A stretch of 64,000 nt of DNA. Origin: Cupriavidus lacunae (GTDB lineage Bacteria; Pseudomonadota; Gammaproteobacteria; Burkholderiales; Burkholderiaceae). The DNA lies in contig NZ_QKWJ01000015.1 in the NCBI RefSeq assembly GCF_003353055.1, positions 1 through 64,000 of the forward strand, in the 5' to 3' direction. The notes under the pieces were generated by a model. It searched no databases, was not told the origin of the DNA, and saw only the letters and a program-made list of their open reading frames with translations. The position numbers and the translations under genes are program-made. The stretch's first letter is position 1. Each line of letters opens with the position of its first letter. Of this stretch, positions 1 to 8,606 are shown piece by piece.

Positions 1-1
1 T

Positions 2-76
2 ACTGTCCTCTGGCGCGGCTTCCTCGTTTTGCACGAAATCACCGAAATGTATCGGATCTTCCAGAAAAACGAGTAA
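2..76 (+). CDS. C-terminal end of an unidentified protein (partial)
   Basis: An open frame enters from the left edge and stops with TAA at 74-76, giving 24 residues that end in MYRIFQKNE. The composition (WRGFLVLHEITEMYRIF) looks like real protein rather than antisense noise. The gene body lies outside the window, so no function can be given. It is convergent with the gamma-glutamyltransferase on the other strand. Confidence 0.45.
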   Translation, partial: TVLWRGFLVLHEITEMYRIFQKNE

Positions 77-104
77 GCCGCCGGAAGTTGTGGGTAAAGG
101 CAAG

Positions 105-216
105 CCCGCTTGCGGGAGAGGGGCCGGGGGAGAGGGCAGGCACCGGCATACCGACACGCTTTACTTCGTCGACACGCCCGCCCTCTCCCCAACCCTCTCC
201 CGCAAGCGGGAGAGGG
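105..216. repeat. REP-like intergenic inverted repeat
   Basis: Two copies of a roughly 36-base GC-rich motif lie in opposite orientation at 105-140 and 175-210. Each contains a CGCTTGCGGGAGAGGG-like core. The second copy continues into a near-perfect 24-base palindrome at 193-216 (CCCTCTCCC-GCAAGC-GGGAGAGGG). The pair sits between two convergent genes, where repetitive extragenic palindromes usually occur, and could act as a transcript end or mRNA stabiliser. I see only this copy in the window, apart from a loosely similar hairpin at 22903-22934. Confidence 0.6.
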
Positions 217-267
217 AGCACGCCCTTGGTGCTTGAAAGACATCGCAGCATGTAGCGCCGCCCTGCC

Positions 268-2130
268 TCAATCCCCCAGCGCCACCCCTTCCCGCCGCGG
301 ATCCGCACCGCCAGCCCACCTCACCTTGCCGTCAGGCCCCTGCTTGCGCATGATGGCCTGCGTGCCGCTGGTCATCTCGATCTCCGCCACCCGGTGGCCG
401 CGCTGCTGCAGCGCCTGCACCAGCGCCGGCGACACCAGCCCCTTTTCCACTTCGGTCGGGCCGTTGCGGCTGCCGAAGTTGGCCATGCCGATGGCGGCCT
501 GCACGTCCATGTTCCAGTCCAGCATGCCGACCAGGGTCTTGGACACGTACTCGATGATCTGCGAGCCGCCCGGCGAGCCGACCGTGGCGACCAACTGGCC
601 GCTCTCGCGGTCGAACACCAGCGTCGGCGCCATCGACGAACGCGGGCGCTTGCCCGGCTCTACGCGGTTGGCCACCGGCTTGCCGTGCTCGCTCGGCACG
701 AAGGAGAAGTCGGTCAGCTGGTTGTTCAGCATGAAGCCGCGCACCATCAGGTGGGAACCGAAATAGGCTTCCACGGACGTCGTCATCGAGACCGCGCCGC
801 CGCGGTCATCCACCGCAACAATTTGAGACGTGGAAAGGCGCGGCGGTGACCGGTCGGGCGCAAACGCCACTGTGGTACCCGGCGGGACGCCCGGCTGGGC
901 CTTGCCCATGCTGTTGTCAGCGATCAGCGCTGCGCGCGTCGCCAGATAGTCAGGATCGAGCAGCCCGGCCACGTTGACCGGCACGAAATCCGTATCGGCC
1001 ACGTACAAGCCGCGATCGGCGAAGGCAAGCCGGTCGGCTTCGGCCATCGCGTGCACCGCGTCAGGATTTGCTTCCATGGCCGCGGGCGTGCTCACGCTTT
1101 GCGGCTTGAGCGCTGCCAGTGCGTACCTGGGATCCTTTGTTTCGAGCGCCTGCAGCGCGCCGAGGATCTGCGCGATGGCAATGCCGCCCGAAGACGGCGG
1201 CGGCATGCCGCAGACCTTCCAGCGCTTGTAGTCGGTGCAGACCGGCTCGCGCGCTTTGGCCTTGTAGTTGCGCAGGTCCGCCAGCGACAGCGAGCCGGCA
1301 TTGGCACTGCCGTTCACCCTGGCGACGATATCCTGCGCAATAGGTCCGCTATAGAGCACGCCGGCGCCGCGGCGGGCGATATCCCGCAGCGTCTGCGCGA
1401 GCTTCGGATTCTTGAGCACCGTGCCGACCGGCTTGGGCTTGCCCTGTGCGTCGAGGAAATAGGCGGCCATCTCCGGCGAGCTGGCCAGGAACTTGTCCGC
1501 GGTCACCTGCGTGTACAGCCGCGGCGAAATCGGGAAACCCTTCTCCGCCAGGTCGATGGCGGGCTGGAACAACCTGGCCCACGGCAGGCGACCATGCTGC
1601 CGATGCGCCAGTTCCAGCGCGCGCATGACGCCCGGCGTGCCGACCGAACGCCCGCCGATCTGCGCCTCGCTGAATTCCATCGGCTTGCCGTCGGCGCGCA
1701 GGAACAGATTTTCGGTAGCGCCGGCCGGGGCCGTCTCGCGGCCGTCAATGGCCTGCACACGCTTGCCGTCCCAGAACATGATGAAGGCGCCACCGCCAAT
1801 GCCGCTGGCCTGTGGCTCGACCAGCGTCAGCACGGCCTGCATGGCGATGGCGGCATCGATGGCCGAGCCGCCCTGGCGCAGGATGGTGCGCCCGGCCTCG
1901 GTGGCCAACGGGTTGGCCGCGGCAGCCATGTGGCGCTGCGCGTAGACCGTGGACATGCCCGGGCGATAGCCGGAAGCAACTTCCGGGGCCGGCGGCATCG
2001 CGCCAGGCGGTGTCGCGGCCGACGGCGCGGCAGTCCCTCCGCCCTGGGTACCGCAGGCACCTAGCAGCGCCGACAGGGCAAGGGCCAGCGCGCCGCGCCA
2101 AGCCATCGAAGAGAGGTCAGGGTGAGCCAT
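268..2130 (-). CDS. ggt: gamma-glutamyltransferase, lipoprotein
   Basis: This is a 620-residue gamma-glutamyltranspeptidase (Ntn-hydrolase), which cleaves glutathione and other gamma-glutamyl compounds outside the inner membrane and self-processes at a threonine. A lipoprotein signal ends at Cys26 (LLGAC), so the enzyme should be membrane-anchored. The GGT signatures QASGIGGGAF, MPPPSSGG and KRPRSSMAPT are present. The catalytic threonine should be about Thr434, in STSQIVAVD where many relatives have TTH-S. The ATG at 2130 is chosen because AGGAG lies just upstream and the signal peptide follows at once. A second ggt lies at 24664-26712. Confidence 0.93.
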   Translation of the reverse strand: MAHPDLSSMAWRGALALALSALLGACGTQGGGTAAPSAATPPGAMPPAPEVASGYRPGMSTVYAQRHMAAAANPLATEAGRTILRQGGSAIDAAIAMQAVLTLVEPQASGIGGGAFIMFWDGKRVQAIDGRETAPAGATENLFLRADGKPMEFSEAQIGGRSVGTPGVMRALELAHRQHGRLPWARLFQPAIDLAEKGFPISPRLYTQVTADKFLASSPEMAAYFLDAQGKPKPVGTVLKNPKLAQTLRDIARRGAGVLYSGPIAQDIVARVNGSANAGSLSLADLRNYKAKAREPVCTDYKRWKVCGMPPPSSGGIAIAQILGALQALETKDPRYALAALKPQSVSTPAAMEANPDAVHAMAEADRLAFADRGLYVADTDFVPVNVAGLLDPDYLATRAALIADNSMGKAQPGVPPGTTVAFAPDRSPPRLSTSQIVAVDDRGGAVSMTTSVEAYFGSHLMVRGFMLNNQLTDFSFVPSEHGKPVANRVEPGKRPRSSMAPTLVFDRESGQLVATVGSPGGSQIIEYVSKTLVGMLDWNMDVQAAIGMANFGSRNGPTEVEKGLVSPALVQALQQRGHRVAEIEMTSGTQAIMRKQGPDGKVRWAGGADPRREGVALGD

Positions 2131-2337
2131 CCGATATCTCCTGGGGGAAGGATCGAACGATTGTAGTGGCGATCGGGGCGTCCGGGGAAACGCGAAAGTC
2201 GAATTCCCTCCACACCGGGCTAGCCATCGCGGTCCCGAAAAATATTTCACCTGCCTTAACCCCGCCGGCGCGCCTGGCCCGTTTCATCGACAGGCCGTCA
2301 TGCCGGCGCTCCGCCCGCGGCCTCCCAGGAGAACAAC
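2131..2337. other. Divergent promoter region between ggt and the vWA gene
   Basis: A 207-base gap separates divergent start codons at 2130 (minus) and 2338 (plus). It holds ribosome binding sites for both genes, AGGAG on each side. It must carry both promoters, but I could not pick convincing -35/-10 pairs. Confidence 0.4.
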
Positions 2338-4059
2338 ATGCAACTTCGCGCACCGGTCCTTCTTGCCAGCCTTGCCGCCGCCCTGGCGCTGGCACTGACA
2401 GCCTGCGGCGGCCATTCGCCGTCGCTTCCCCAGCAGACATCGCAGCCGGTGCCACCGGCGGTTGCCCCGGCCCCGGCCCCGGCCCCGGCGCCAGCCTACG
2501 ACCAGGCCGCCAAGGCAGGCCAGGCCGCGCCCGCCATGGAAATGCACGCGCGCGCCATGGTGGCCATGCCACCCGCCTACTACCTGCCCGCGCCAGCGCC
2601 GGCCGAGCGCGAACGCTATGGCGCCATCGAGGAAAACGGCGTCAGGCTGGTGGCACAGGCGCCGGTGTCCACCTTCAGCATCGATGTCGATACCGGCAGC
2701 TACAGCAATATGCGGCGCATGCTCAATGCCGGACGCGTGCCGCCGGCCGATGCGGTGCGCGTGGAAGAACTGGTGAACTACTTCCCCTATGACTACGCCC
2801 AGCCTGCCGACGGCCGCCCGTTTGCCGTGCACACGGCGCTGGCACCCGCGCCCTGGCATCCCGCCAATGTGCTGCTGCGCATCGGCATCAAGGGCAAGGA
2901 CATGGCCAGCGGCGCGCTGCCGCCCGCCAACCTGGTGTTCCTGGTGGATGTGTCCGGCTCGATGAACTCGCCCGACAAGCTGCCGCTGCTGAAGTCTTCG
3001 CTCAAGCTGCTGGTGAACCAGCTGCGCGCGCAGGACCGCATCACGCTGGTTACCTACGCCAGCGGCACGCGCGTGGCTCTGGCACCCACGCCGGGCAGCG
3101 ACAAGACCGCCATCAGTGCCGCCATCGACCAACTGGTGGCCGGGGGCAGCACCGCCGGCGCCAGCGGCATCGCGCTGGCCTACCAGGCCGCGCAGCAGAG
3201 CTATATCGCCGGCGGCATCAACCGCGTGCTGCTGGCCACCGATGGCGACTTCAACGTGGGCGTGACCGACTTCCGGCAGCTCAAGAGCATGGTGGAAGAG
3301 AAGCGCAAGTCAGGCGTATCGCTGTCCACGCTCGGCTTCGGCACCGGCAACTACAACGAGCAGCTGATGGAGCAGCTGGCCGATGCCGGCGACGGTGCGT
3401 ACTCGTATATCGACAACCTGATGGAAGGCAACAAGGTGCTGGTCAGCGAGATCAGCTCGACGCTGGCCACCATCGCCCGCGACGTGAAGATCCAGGTGGA
3501 ATTCAACCCGGCCACGGTGAAGGAATATCGCCTGATCGGCTACGAGAACCGCATGCTGGCACGCGAGGACTTCAACAACGACAAGGTCGATGCCGGCGAT
3601 ATCGGCGCGGGCCATACCGTGACGGCGCTGTATGAGCTGACGCTGGCCGGACAGCCCGGGCTGGTCGATCCGCTGCGTTACCAGCAGGCCGCGCCCGCGC
3701 CGGCGCGCGACGGCGAACTGGCGCACGTCAAGCTGCGTTACAAGCTGCCTGCCGCCAGCACCAGCCAGCTGATGGACGTCATCGTCGCCCGGCAGGCCAT
3801 CCGCACGCTGGCGCAGGGCGATGACGACTTCCGCTTTGCCGCGGCGGTGGCCGGCTTTGGCCAGGTGCTGCGCGGCGGCAAGTTCACGGGCGACTGGCGC
3901 TACGCCGATGCCCGCGCGCTGGCCCAGGGCGCGCGCGGTGCGGACCGTTTCGGCTACCGGGGTGAGTTCCTCAAGCTGGTGGACCTGGCACAGAGCCTGG
4001 CCACGGCAAGTCCGGCCAGCGCCACCGGCGGCGGGCCGGCCGAGCGTGCGGCACGCTGA
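2338..4059 (+). CDS. von Willebrand factor A-domain lipoprotein (YfbK-like)
   Basis: The 573-residue protein has a lipoprotein signal ending at Cys23 (LTAC). A low-complexity Pro/Ala linker follows (about residues 35-60), then a vWF-N type region, a von Willebrand A domain and a C-terminal region of the DUF3520 type. The metal-ion-dependent adhesion site starts at Asp204 (DVSGSM) with TDGDFN further on. E. coli YfbK is the named relative; its role is unclear, probably metal-dependent protein binding at the envelope. AGGAGA stands ahead of the ATG. The ECF sigma factor gene begins 79 bases after the stop, which suggests a functional unit. Confidence 0.88.
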   Translation: MQLRAPVLLASLAAALALALTACGGHSPSLPQQTSQPVPPAVAPAPAPAPAPAYDQAAKAGQAAPAMEMHARAMVAMPPAYYLPAPAPAERERYGAIEENGVRLVAQAPVSTFSIDVDTGSYSNMRRMLNAGRVPPADAVRVEELVNYFPYDYAQPADGRPFAVHTALAPAPWHPANVLLRIGIKGKDMASGALPPANLVFLVDVSGSMNSPDKLPLLKSSLKLLVNQLRAQDRITLVTYASGTRVALAPTPGSDKTAISAAIDQLVAGGSTAGASGIALAYQAAQQSYIAGGINRVLLATDGDFNVGVTDFRQLKSMVEEKRKSGVSLSTLGFGTGNYNEQLMEQLADAGDGAYSYIDNLMEGNKVLVSEISSTLATIARDVKIQVEFNPATVKEYRLIGYENRMLAREDFNNDKVDAGDIGAGHTVTALYELTLAGQPGLVDPLRYQQAAPAPARDGELAHVKLRYKLPAASTSQLMDVIVARQAIRTLAQGDDDFRFAAAVAGFGQVLRGGKFTGDWRYADARALAQGARGADRFGYRGEFLKLVDLAQSLATASPASATGGGPAERAAR

Positions 4060-4138
4060 TACCGCCCCGGGCCGCGAGTCGGCGCAAGGCGGCGCGGCGG
4101 ACTGTCGCGCCGCCTTGCGCTCTCCTATACTCGGGCGC

Positions 4139-4771
4139 ATGCAGGCACCCGACCCCGCTCCTTCCGCCGCGCCCGCCACGCCAGGTGCGGCGCTGTCCGC
4201 GCTGCCCGACCACGACCTGATGGTGCTGGTCGCGGGCGGCATCATCGAGCAGCCCGTCGCTGAACTCTTTCGCCGCCATAACGCCGGCCTCTACAACTAC
4301 GTGGCCTGGCTGTGCCAGGGCAATCCTGGCGAGGCCGAGGACATCGCGCAAAAAACCTGGGTCAAGCTGATGACCCGCTGCGGCGACTACCAGCCGAGCG
4401 CGGCCTTCCGCACCTTCCTGTTCCAGATCGCCCGCAATACCTGGCTCGACCAGGTGCGCAGCGCCGATGCGCGCCAGCGCGAGGCGCTGGACGACCAGCC
4501 AGCGGAGTTGCCGGCCGACGACCTGTCGCCGGAAGCGGAACTGCAGCTGCGCCAGCACGCGCACCACGTGCACCGCGCCCTGCTGCAGTTGCCCGTGGCG
4601 CAGCGCGAGGTGGTGGTGCTGCGCTTCTTCAGCGACATGAGCGTCGAAGAGATTGCGCAGATGCTCGGCGAGAAGTTCGAGACAGTGAAGAGCCGGCTGC
4701 GCTATGCGTTTGCGCGCATGCGCGGGGACCTGGCCGGCAGCGCGCCGGACTCGCAGGAGACGTGGCCATGA
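4139..4771 (+). CDS. ECF-type RNA polymerase sigma factor
   Basis: A 210-residue sigma-70 family protein of the extracytoplasmic-function class. Region 2 runs over about residues 40-110 (ELFRRHNAGLYNYVAWL ... AEDIAQKTWVKL ... FRTFLFQIARNTWLDQVRS). Region 4 is near residues 140-200 with the helix-turn-helix MSVEEIAQMLGEKFETVKSR. The N-terminal 25 residues are Pro/Ala-rich. The ATG at 4139 is the first in frame before the conserved part. The stop overlaps the next gene's start (ATGA), so the two are translationally coupled, as is usual for a sigma and its anti-sigma. The stress it answers cannot be read from the sequence. Confidence 0.9.
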   Translation: MQAPDPAPSAAPATPGAALSALPDHDLMVLVAGGIIEQPVAELFRRHNAGLYNYVAWLCQGNPGEAEDIAQKTWVKLMTRCGDYQPSAAFRTFLFQIARNTWLDQVRSADARQREALDDQPAELPADDLSPEAELQLRQHAHHVHRALLQLPVAQREVVVLRFFSDMSVEEIAQMLGEKFETVKSRLRYAFARMRGDLAGSAPDSQETWP

Positions 4772-5997
4772 GCGCCGCCGACCGTTTTATCGCAGGCGAG
4801 GACCGGCTCTCGGCACTTCTGAGGGCGTTGCCCGCTTACGCGCCGTCGGATGCGCTGGCGGCTTCGGTACACGCCGCAGCGCGCGCGGCGCAGCAAGAGG
4901 CCGACCTGCGCCGCGCCAGTGCGACGGGCCTGCCCTTCCCTGCCCCGCCGACGCTTGCCGCCGCCGTGCTGGAGGAAGCCGCGCGCCTGCAGGCGGCACA
5001 GGCGGTGCGGCGCGATGCCACACTGGCCCGCGTGGCGTCCGGCGAAGCGGCAGAGGTTGTCCTTGGCGCTCCAGTCAGCCCGGCTGCCAGCGCGTGGCTG
5101 CAAGCGCAGGCCACGGCATCCGAGCAGGAGACAGCCCCGAACGCCGCACAGCAAGCCGCCCGGTCCAGCCTCACGCGCGCCGCGCGCGCACGCCGGTGGT
5201 GGCGTTCGCTTGGACTTGTCGCCAGTGTCGCTGCGGTGGCCGGGCTGACCACCAGCATCGTGCTGCGGCAGATCGACGATGGCGCGCTGATGCCGGTGCC
5301 TACATCGGAGATGTCCGCTCCGGCGCCGGCGCCCTCGACAGAAGCGTCACCGGCACCTTCGCCAGAGGCAGCAGCCGCAGCGCCGGCAAACCCGCCACCG
5401 CCCGCGGCCAAAGCCGCCCCGCCCCCCAGGCGCGAGGCACGGCGCGCGCCGGCGAGCGAGGACGAGCCCCGCAGCAGCATGCCAGCCGAGCGCAGCGCGG
5501 CGCGCGAATCCGTCATGGACAGCCAGGCATCGGCGCAATTCACCCAGGCCCCGTCACCAGCGGCACCAGCGGCACCGGCGCTTGCCGCGGTGCCGCCGGC
5601 ACCCGCCGACGCCGTCCTGGCGGAAGCCGCGCCAGCACCGCCACCGCTGCCAGCACCTGCCGCGCAGGCCGGATTTGCCCGCCAGGCCGCCCCGCCGGCA
5701 ATGGCTGCGCGCGCGCCGGCTGCGGTCGCTGCGTCCGCTGTGCACGCCATGACCGTATCGACACAGGACGATCCCGCGGCCATGGCGACGCGCCTGGGCA
5801 CGGGGACCCCGCTCAGGCTGTGGGCAGCCGAGCCGGACAATGCGGAAATTAGGGAATGGGCGGAACGGCTCTGGCAATCGATGCCGGCCGCACAGCGCCC
5901 GCCGGTGCCCTATGCCGTACAGGCCGACCGCACGCTGGCGCCTGGCCAGGTGCGGATCGAACTGCGCAGGGAGATGCCGCAGGACGCGCCGCGATGA
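4768..5997 (+). CDS. Single-pass membrane protein, probable anti-sigma factor
   Basis: This 409-residue protein is coupled to the upstream ECF sigma gene by a 4-base overlap. About 145 residues of Ala/Glu/Arg-rich cytoplasmic sequence precede one transmembrane helix (WWRSLGLVASVAAVAGLTTSIVL cut short here; about residues 146-168). A long Pro/Ala-rich periplasmic stretch follows, and then a folded C-terminal segment (LRLWAAEPDNAEIREWAERLW). I see no zinc-binding HxxxCxxC anti-sigma motif, so the anti-sigma role rests on gene order and topology. Its C-terminus could sense the envelope or the adjacent vWA lipoprotein. Confidence 0.65.
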   Translation: MSAADRFIAGEDRLSALLRALPAYAPSDALAASVHAAARAAQQEADLRRASATGLPFPAPPTLAAAVLEEAARLQAAQAVRRDATLARVASGEAAEVVLGAPVSPAASAWLQAQATASEQETAPNAAQQAARSSLTRAARARRWWRSLGLVASVAAVAGLTTSIVLRQIDDGALMPVPTSEMSAPAPAPSTEASPAPSPEAAAAAPANPPPPAAKAAPPPRREARRAPASEDEPRSSMPAERSAARESVMDSQASAQFTQAPSPAAPAAPALAAVPPAPADAVLAEAAPAPPPLPAPAAQAGFARQAAPPAMAARAPAAVAASAVHAMTVSTQDDPAAMATRLGTGTPLRLWAAEPDNAEIREWAERLWQSMPAAQRPPVPYAVQADRTLAPGQVRIELRREMPQDAPR

Positions 5998-6039
5998 GCC
6001 CGCCCTGCGTGGTCGCCAGCATGGTCGCTGGCGCGATGG

Positions 6040-7236
6040 TCAGCGCGTGGTGAACGACCAGCTCAGGTCCACCGGCTGCGAACCCAGCCGGCCGGTGACC
6101 CGCACGGAATAGCGCTGCTGGCTGACCAGCGGCGCCACAGGCGTGCAGATGGCCAGGCCACTCGCGTCGCTGCTCAGGCCCGACGAACGGCTGTCGACCT
6201 TGATGCAGTTGACGTTGTTGCCTTGCGCATCGGTGATGACAAAGTTGTCGGCGTCGAACTGCAGCGAGGTATTGATCGCCTGCAGCAAAACCGGGTAGCC
6301 CATGGTGCTGTTCTGGTAGCCCGGTGCCGGGTTGGGGCTTTCCGTATTGACCCAGTTGACCGGCACATCGCTCTGGCCGTTGAACGGATAGGCCACCATC
6401 TGGTTATCGCTGCCGGCCTTGGACCGGTCGGCCAGGTCGATGGTCTGGTAATAGTTGGCCGAGGTGCCGCTGCCATTGGCACCTACCCATTCGGCATAGC
6501 CGCTGCCGGCCGAGCCGTAGCTGCCCAGCAGCGCGGCGCGGTGGAACGGCGCGTCGACCAGGTCCGACACTAGCGCATCCTTGGGCTGCATCGACAGCTG
6601 CGCATTGGCGACCGAGGTCCAGCGGTTGGCGCCCGCCACGACTTCCGCGGTGGCATCGGTCGGATAGGCGGCCTGGATGCGGTCATTGGCGGTGGCGCCG
6701 GTGTAGCCCGGCTTGCCGCTGATTTCGTCGTGCGTCAGCGTGGCATTGGCCAGCATATAGTCCGTGTGGCTCTGCGCGGTGGTATTGAGCGGGTCGCGCG
6801 CCGCCAGCGGCGGCAGGCCCACCTGCTCGCGGCGATAGTTCGCGTAGCACAGGCCCGCGGAGCGCGGCTCATCCAGCACGCGGTAGTTGCCGACCGCGCT
6901 GCCGCGCGCCGGCAGCAGCGAGATGCCGCTGCCCGCCGCAGCCGCGGGCGCCGGCCCGCTGACGGTATAGCAGGAACCAGCCGTGGCGGTCGTGGGGCCC
7001 GTGGAGGATGTCGGGGACGTCGAGCCGGTCTGGCCGCCTGCCGGCGCGCTGGCTTGCCCGCCAGACTGGGCAGATCCGCTCGGCGCGGCGTTGCCGGAAG
7101 TACCGTCGCCGCCACCGCCGCAGGCGGCAAGCGCCAGTACGGCGGCAGTACAGAGAGTGCCCAGGACAAGCGTGGTGTGCTGCGCGCGGCGCGGCAGCTT
7201 CGGTTGGCAATCGGCAGGCAAGCGTTTCCCGGTCAT
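6040..7236 (-). CDS. CAP/SCP-domain lipoprotein with C-terminal Ig-like domain
   Basis: A 398-residue secreted lipoprotein with a signal ending at Cys39 (LALAAC), followed by a Gly/Ser/Thr linker to about residue 95. A CAP (SCP/PR-1) domain then occupies roughly residues 115-250, with NYRREQVGLPPL, AQSHTDYM, THDE and HRAALLG. The last 100 residues resemble a bacterial Ig-like domain (VPVNWVNTESPNP ... YSVRVTGRLGSQPVDLSWSF). CAP proteins of bacteria are exported and mostly uncharacterised. The ATG at 7236 is used; a TTG 33 bases upstream is in frame but unneeded. No operon partner is visible. Confidence 0.82.
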   Translation of the reverse strand: MTGKRLPADCQPKLPRRAQHTTLVLGTLCTAAVLALAACGGGGDGTSGNAAPSGSAQSGGQASAPAGGQTGSTSPTSSTGPTTATAGSCYTVSGPAPAAAAGSGISLLPARGSAVGNYRVLDEPRSAGLCYANYRREQVGLPPLAARDPLNTTAQSHTDYMLANATLTHDEISGKPGYTGATANDRIQAAYPTDATAEVVAGANRWTSVANAQLSMQPKDALVSDLVDAPFHRAALLGSYGSAGSGYAEWVGANGSGTSANYYQTIDLADRSKAGSDNQMVAYPFNGQSDVPVNWVNTESPNPAPGYQNSTMGYPVLLQAINTSLQFDADNFVITDAQGNNVNCIKVDSRSSGLSSDASGLAICTPVAPLVSQQRYSVRVTGRLGSQPVDLSWSFTTR

Positions 7237-7478
7237 CGGTCTGAGTCGTCGTGGTGGTGTTCGGAGCAAGGCGGCTGCCCGAAGGATCCGACGTCGCGGA
7301 CAACCGGCGCGACAACCCGCGCGTGCGCCGTGCAGGACGGGCTCGCGGCGGGGGTGCCGGGGGCAGAAAGACCGGACGATGGTAGGGGCGCCGACCCCAA
7401 GGGTCTAGCCCGCGAACAATTGCTTACGTGTGACCCGCGCGCGCCGCACCTGGGTGCATTAGCGTGCTGCTCAGGACA
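7237..7478. other. Intergenic region between the CAP gene and the LysR gene
   Basis: A 242-base gap lies between the start of the CAP-domain gene and the 3' end of the LysR gene, both on the minus strand. It should hold the CAP gene promoter. I see no clear -35/-10, terminator or RNA gene in it. Confidence 0.3.
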
Positions 7479-8417
7479 CTACCCGGCGGTGGCCACGTCC
7501 GCCATGCCGGTGCCGAGCGAGGCCATCACCGCCATCAGTTGCTCGCGCAGCCAGCGGTTGGCGCCGTCGTTCTCGCCGCCGGCGTGCCAGTACAGGTGCA
7601 GCTCCAGCGACGGCACCTTGAACGGCAGCGACAGAACGCGGTTGGCATACGGTTCATTGGCGATGCGCGCATAGCGCAGCGGCAGCGTGGCCAGCAGGTC
7701 GGTGCAGCTGACCACGCGGCATGCGGCCGCGTAATGCTGGCAGCGCAGCCGCACGCGCCGCGTCAGGCCCATGCGGTGCAGAGCCTGGTCTTCCAGCCCG
7801 GCACCGCGGCGGCGCGACGACACATGCACGTGTTCGGCCGCGAGGTAGCGCTCCAGCGTCAGCTCCTTCTTCACCAGCGGATGGTCGCGCCGCGCCAGCA
7901 CCACCATCGGATCGGCCATGAACGGCGCATGGTGGATCGCGGGCGAGACTGGCAGCAGGATGTCCAGCGCGGCGTCCAGGGTGCCGGCCAGCAGCTCGGA
8001 CTCCATCTCGCGCCGGTCGAAGCGGATCGCGGCGATTTCCACGTGCGGCGCCATCGCCGTGACGCGGCTCATCAGCGGCGGCAGCAGCGTGGACTCCAGC
8101 GCATCGCGCATGCCGATGGTGAAGCGGCGCACGGTGTTGGTGGGATCGAAGTGCGGCGTATCCTGCAGCGTGCGCGCGAACGACTGCAGCGCGCCGCGCA
8201 CCTCGGCGGCAAGCGAACGCGCCAGCGGCGTGGGCGCCATGCCCTGCCCGCGCCGCTCGAACAGCGGGTCGTCGAACAGCGTGCGCAGCCGGCCCAGCGC
8301 ATGGCTGACCGCGGGCTGCGTCAGGTTGAGCTGACGCGCGGCCGCAGTGATGCTGCCTTCACTGTAGATGGCGTCGAACACCACGAAGAGATTGAGGTCG
8401 ATGCGGGCGAGCTGCAT
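7479..8417 (-). CDS. LysR-family transcriptional regulator
   Basis: The 312-residue protein has an N-terminal winged helix-turn-helix (about residues 5-65: SITAAARQLNLTQPAVSHALGRL, cut at the helix; then FDDPLFERRGQGM). A substrate-binding domain fills the remainder to about residue 300. LysR proteins usually control the divergent neighbour, here an acyl-CoA dehydrogenase starting 189 bases away. A 10-base inverted repeat in that gap (8433-8442/8504-8513) is a candidate binding feature. The effector is unknown, possibly an acyl-CoA or carboxylic acid by association. Confidence 0.9.
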   Translation of the reverse strand: MQLARIDLNLFVVFDAIYSEGSITAAARQLNLTQPAVSHALGRLRTLFDDPLFERRGQGMAPTPLARSLAAEVRGALQSFARTLQDTPHFDPTNTVRRFTIGMRDALESTLLPPLMSRVTAMAPHVEIAAIRFDRREMESELLAGTLDAALDILLPVSPAIHHAPFMADPMVVLARRDHPLVKKELTLERYLAAEHVHVSSRRRGAGLEDQALHRMGLTRRVRLRCQHYAAACRVVSCTDLLATLPLRYARIANEPYANRVLSLPFKVPSLELHLYWHAGGENDGANRWLREQLMAVMASLGTGMADVATAG

Positions 8418-8432
8418 GCTGGGGATTCTGGC

Positions 8433-8513
8433 ATGGAATGCAGGAAATTGATATCGACAAATCCAGAAAATTCATTTTTCTTATTACCAGCTTTCAGATA
8501 GAGTGCATTCCAT
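8433..8513. promoter_or_regulatory. Inverted repeat in the LysR/acyl-CoA dehydrogenase divergent promoter
   Basis: The arms ATGGAATGCA (8433-8442) and TGCATTCCAT (8504-8513) are perfect inverted repeats, 71 bases centre to centre. They flank the only AT-rich stretch of the gap (8445-8500). Within it, TTGATATCGACAA (8449-8461) also fits the loose T-N11-A pattern of LysR sites. The placement suits autoregulation plus control of the divergent gene. Confidence 0.45.
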
Positions 8514-8606
8514 CAGCCCATGCCGCACTGATGCCGAGGCCTGCCAAGGCCAACGAGGCGCCGCCGCCCACCCTGGCGTCCACTGATTCCGTAGCGAGGA
8601 GACCAC

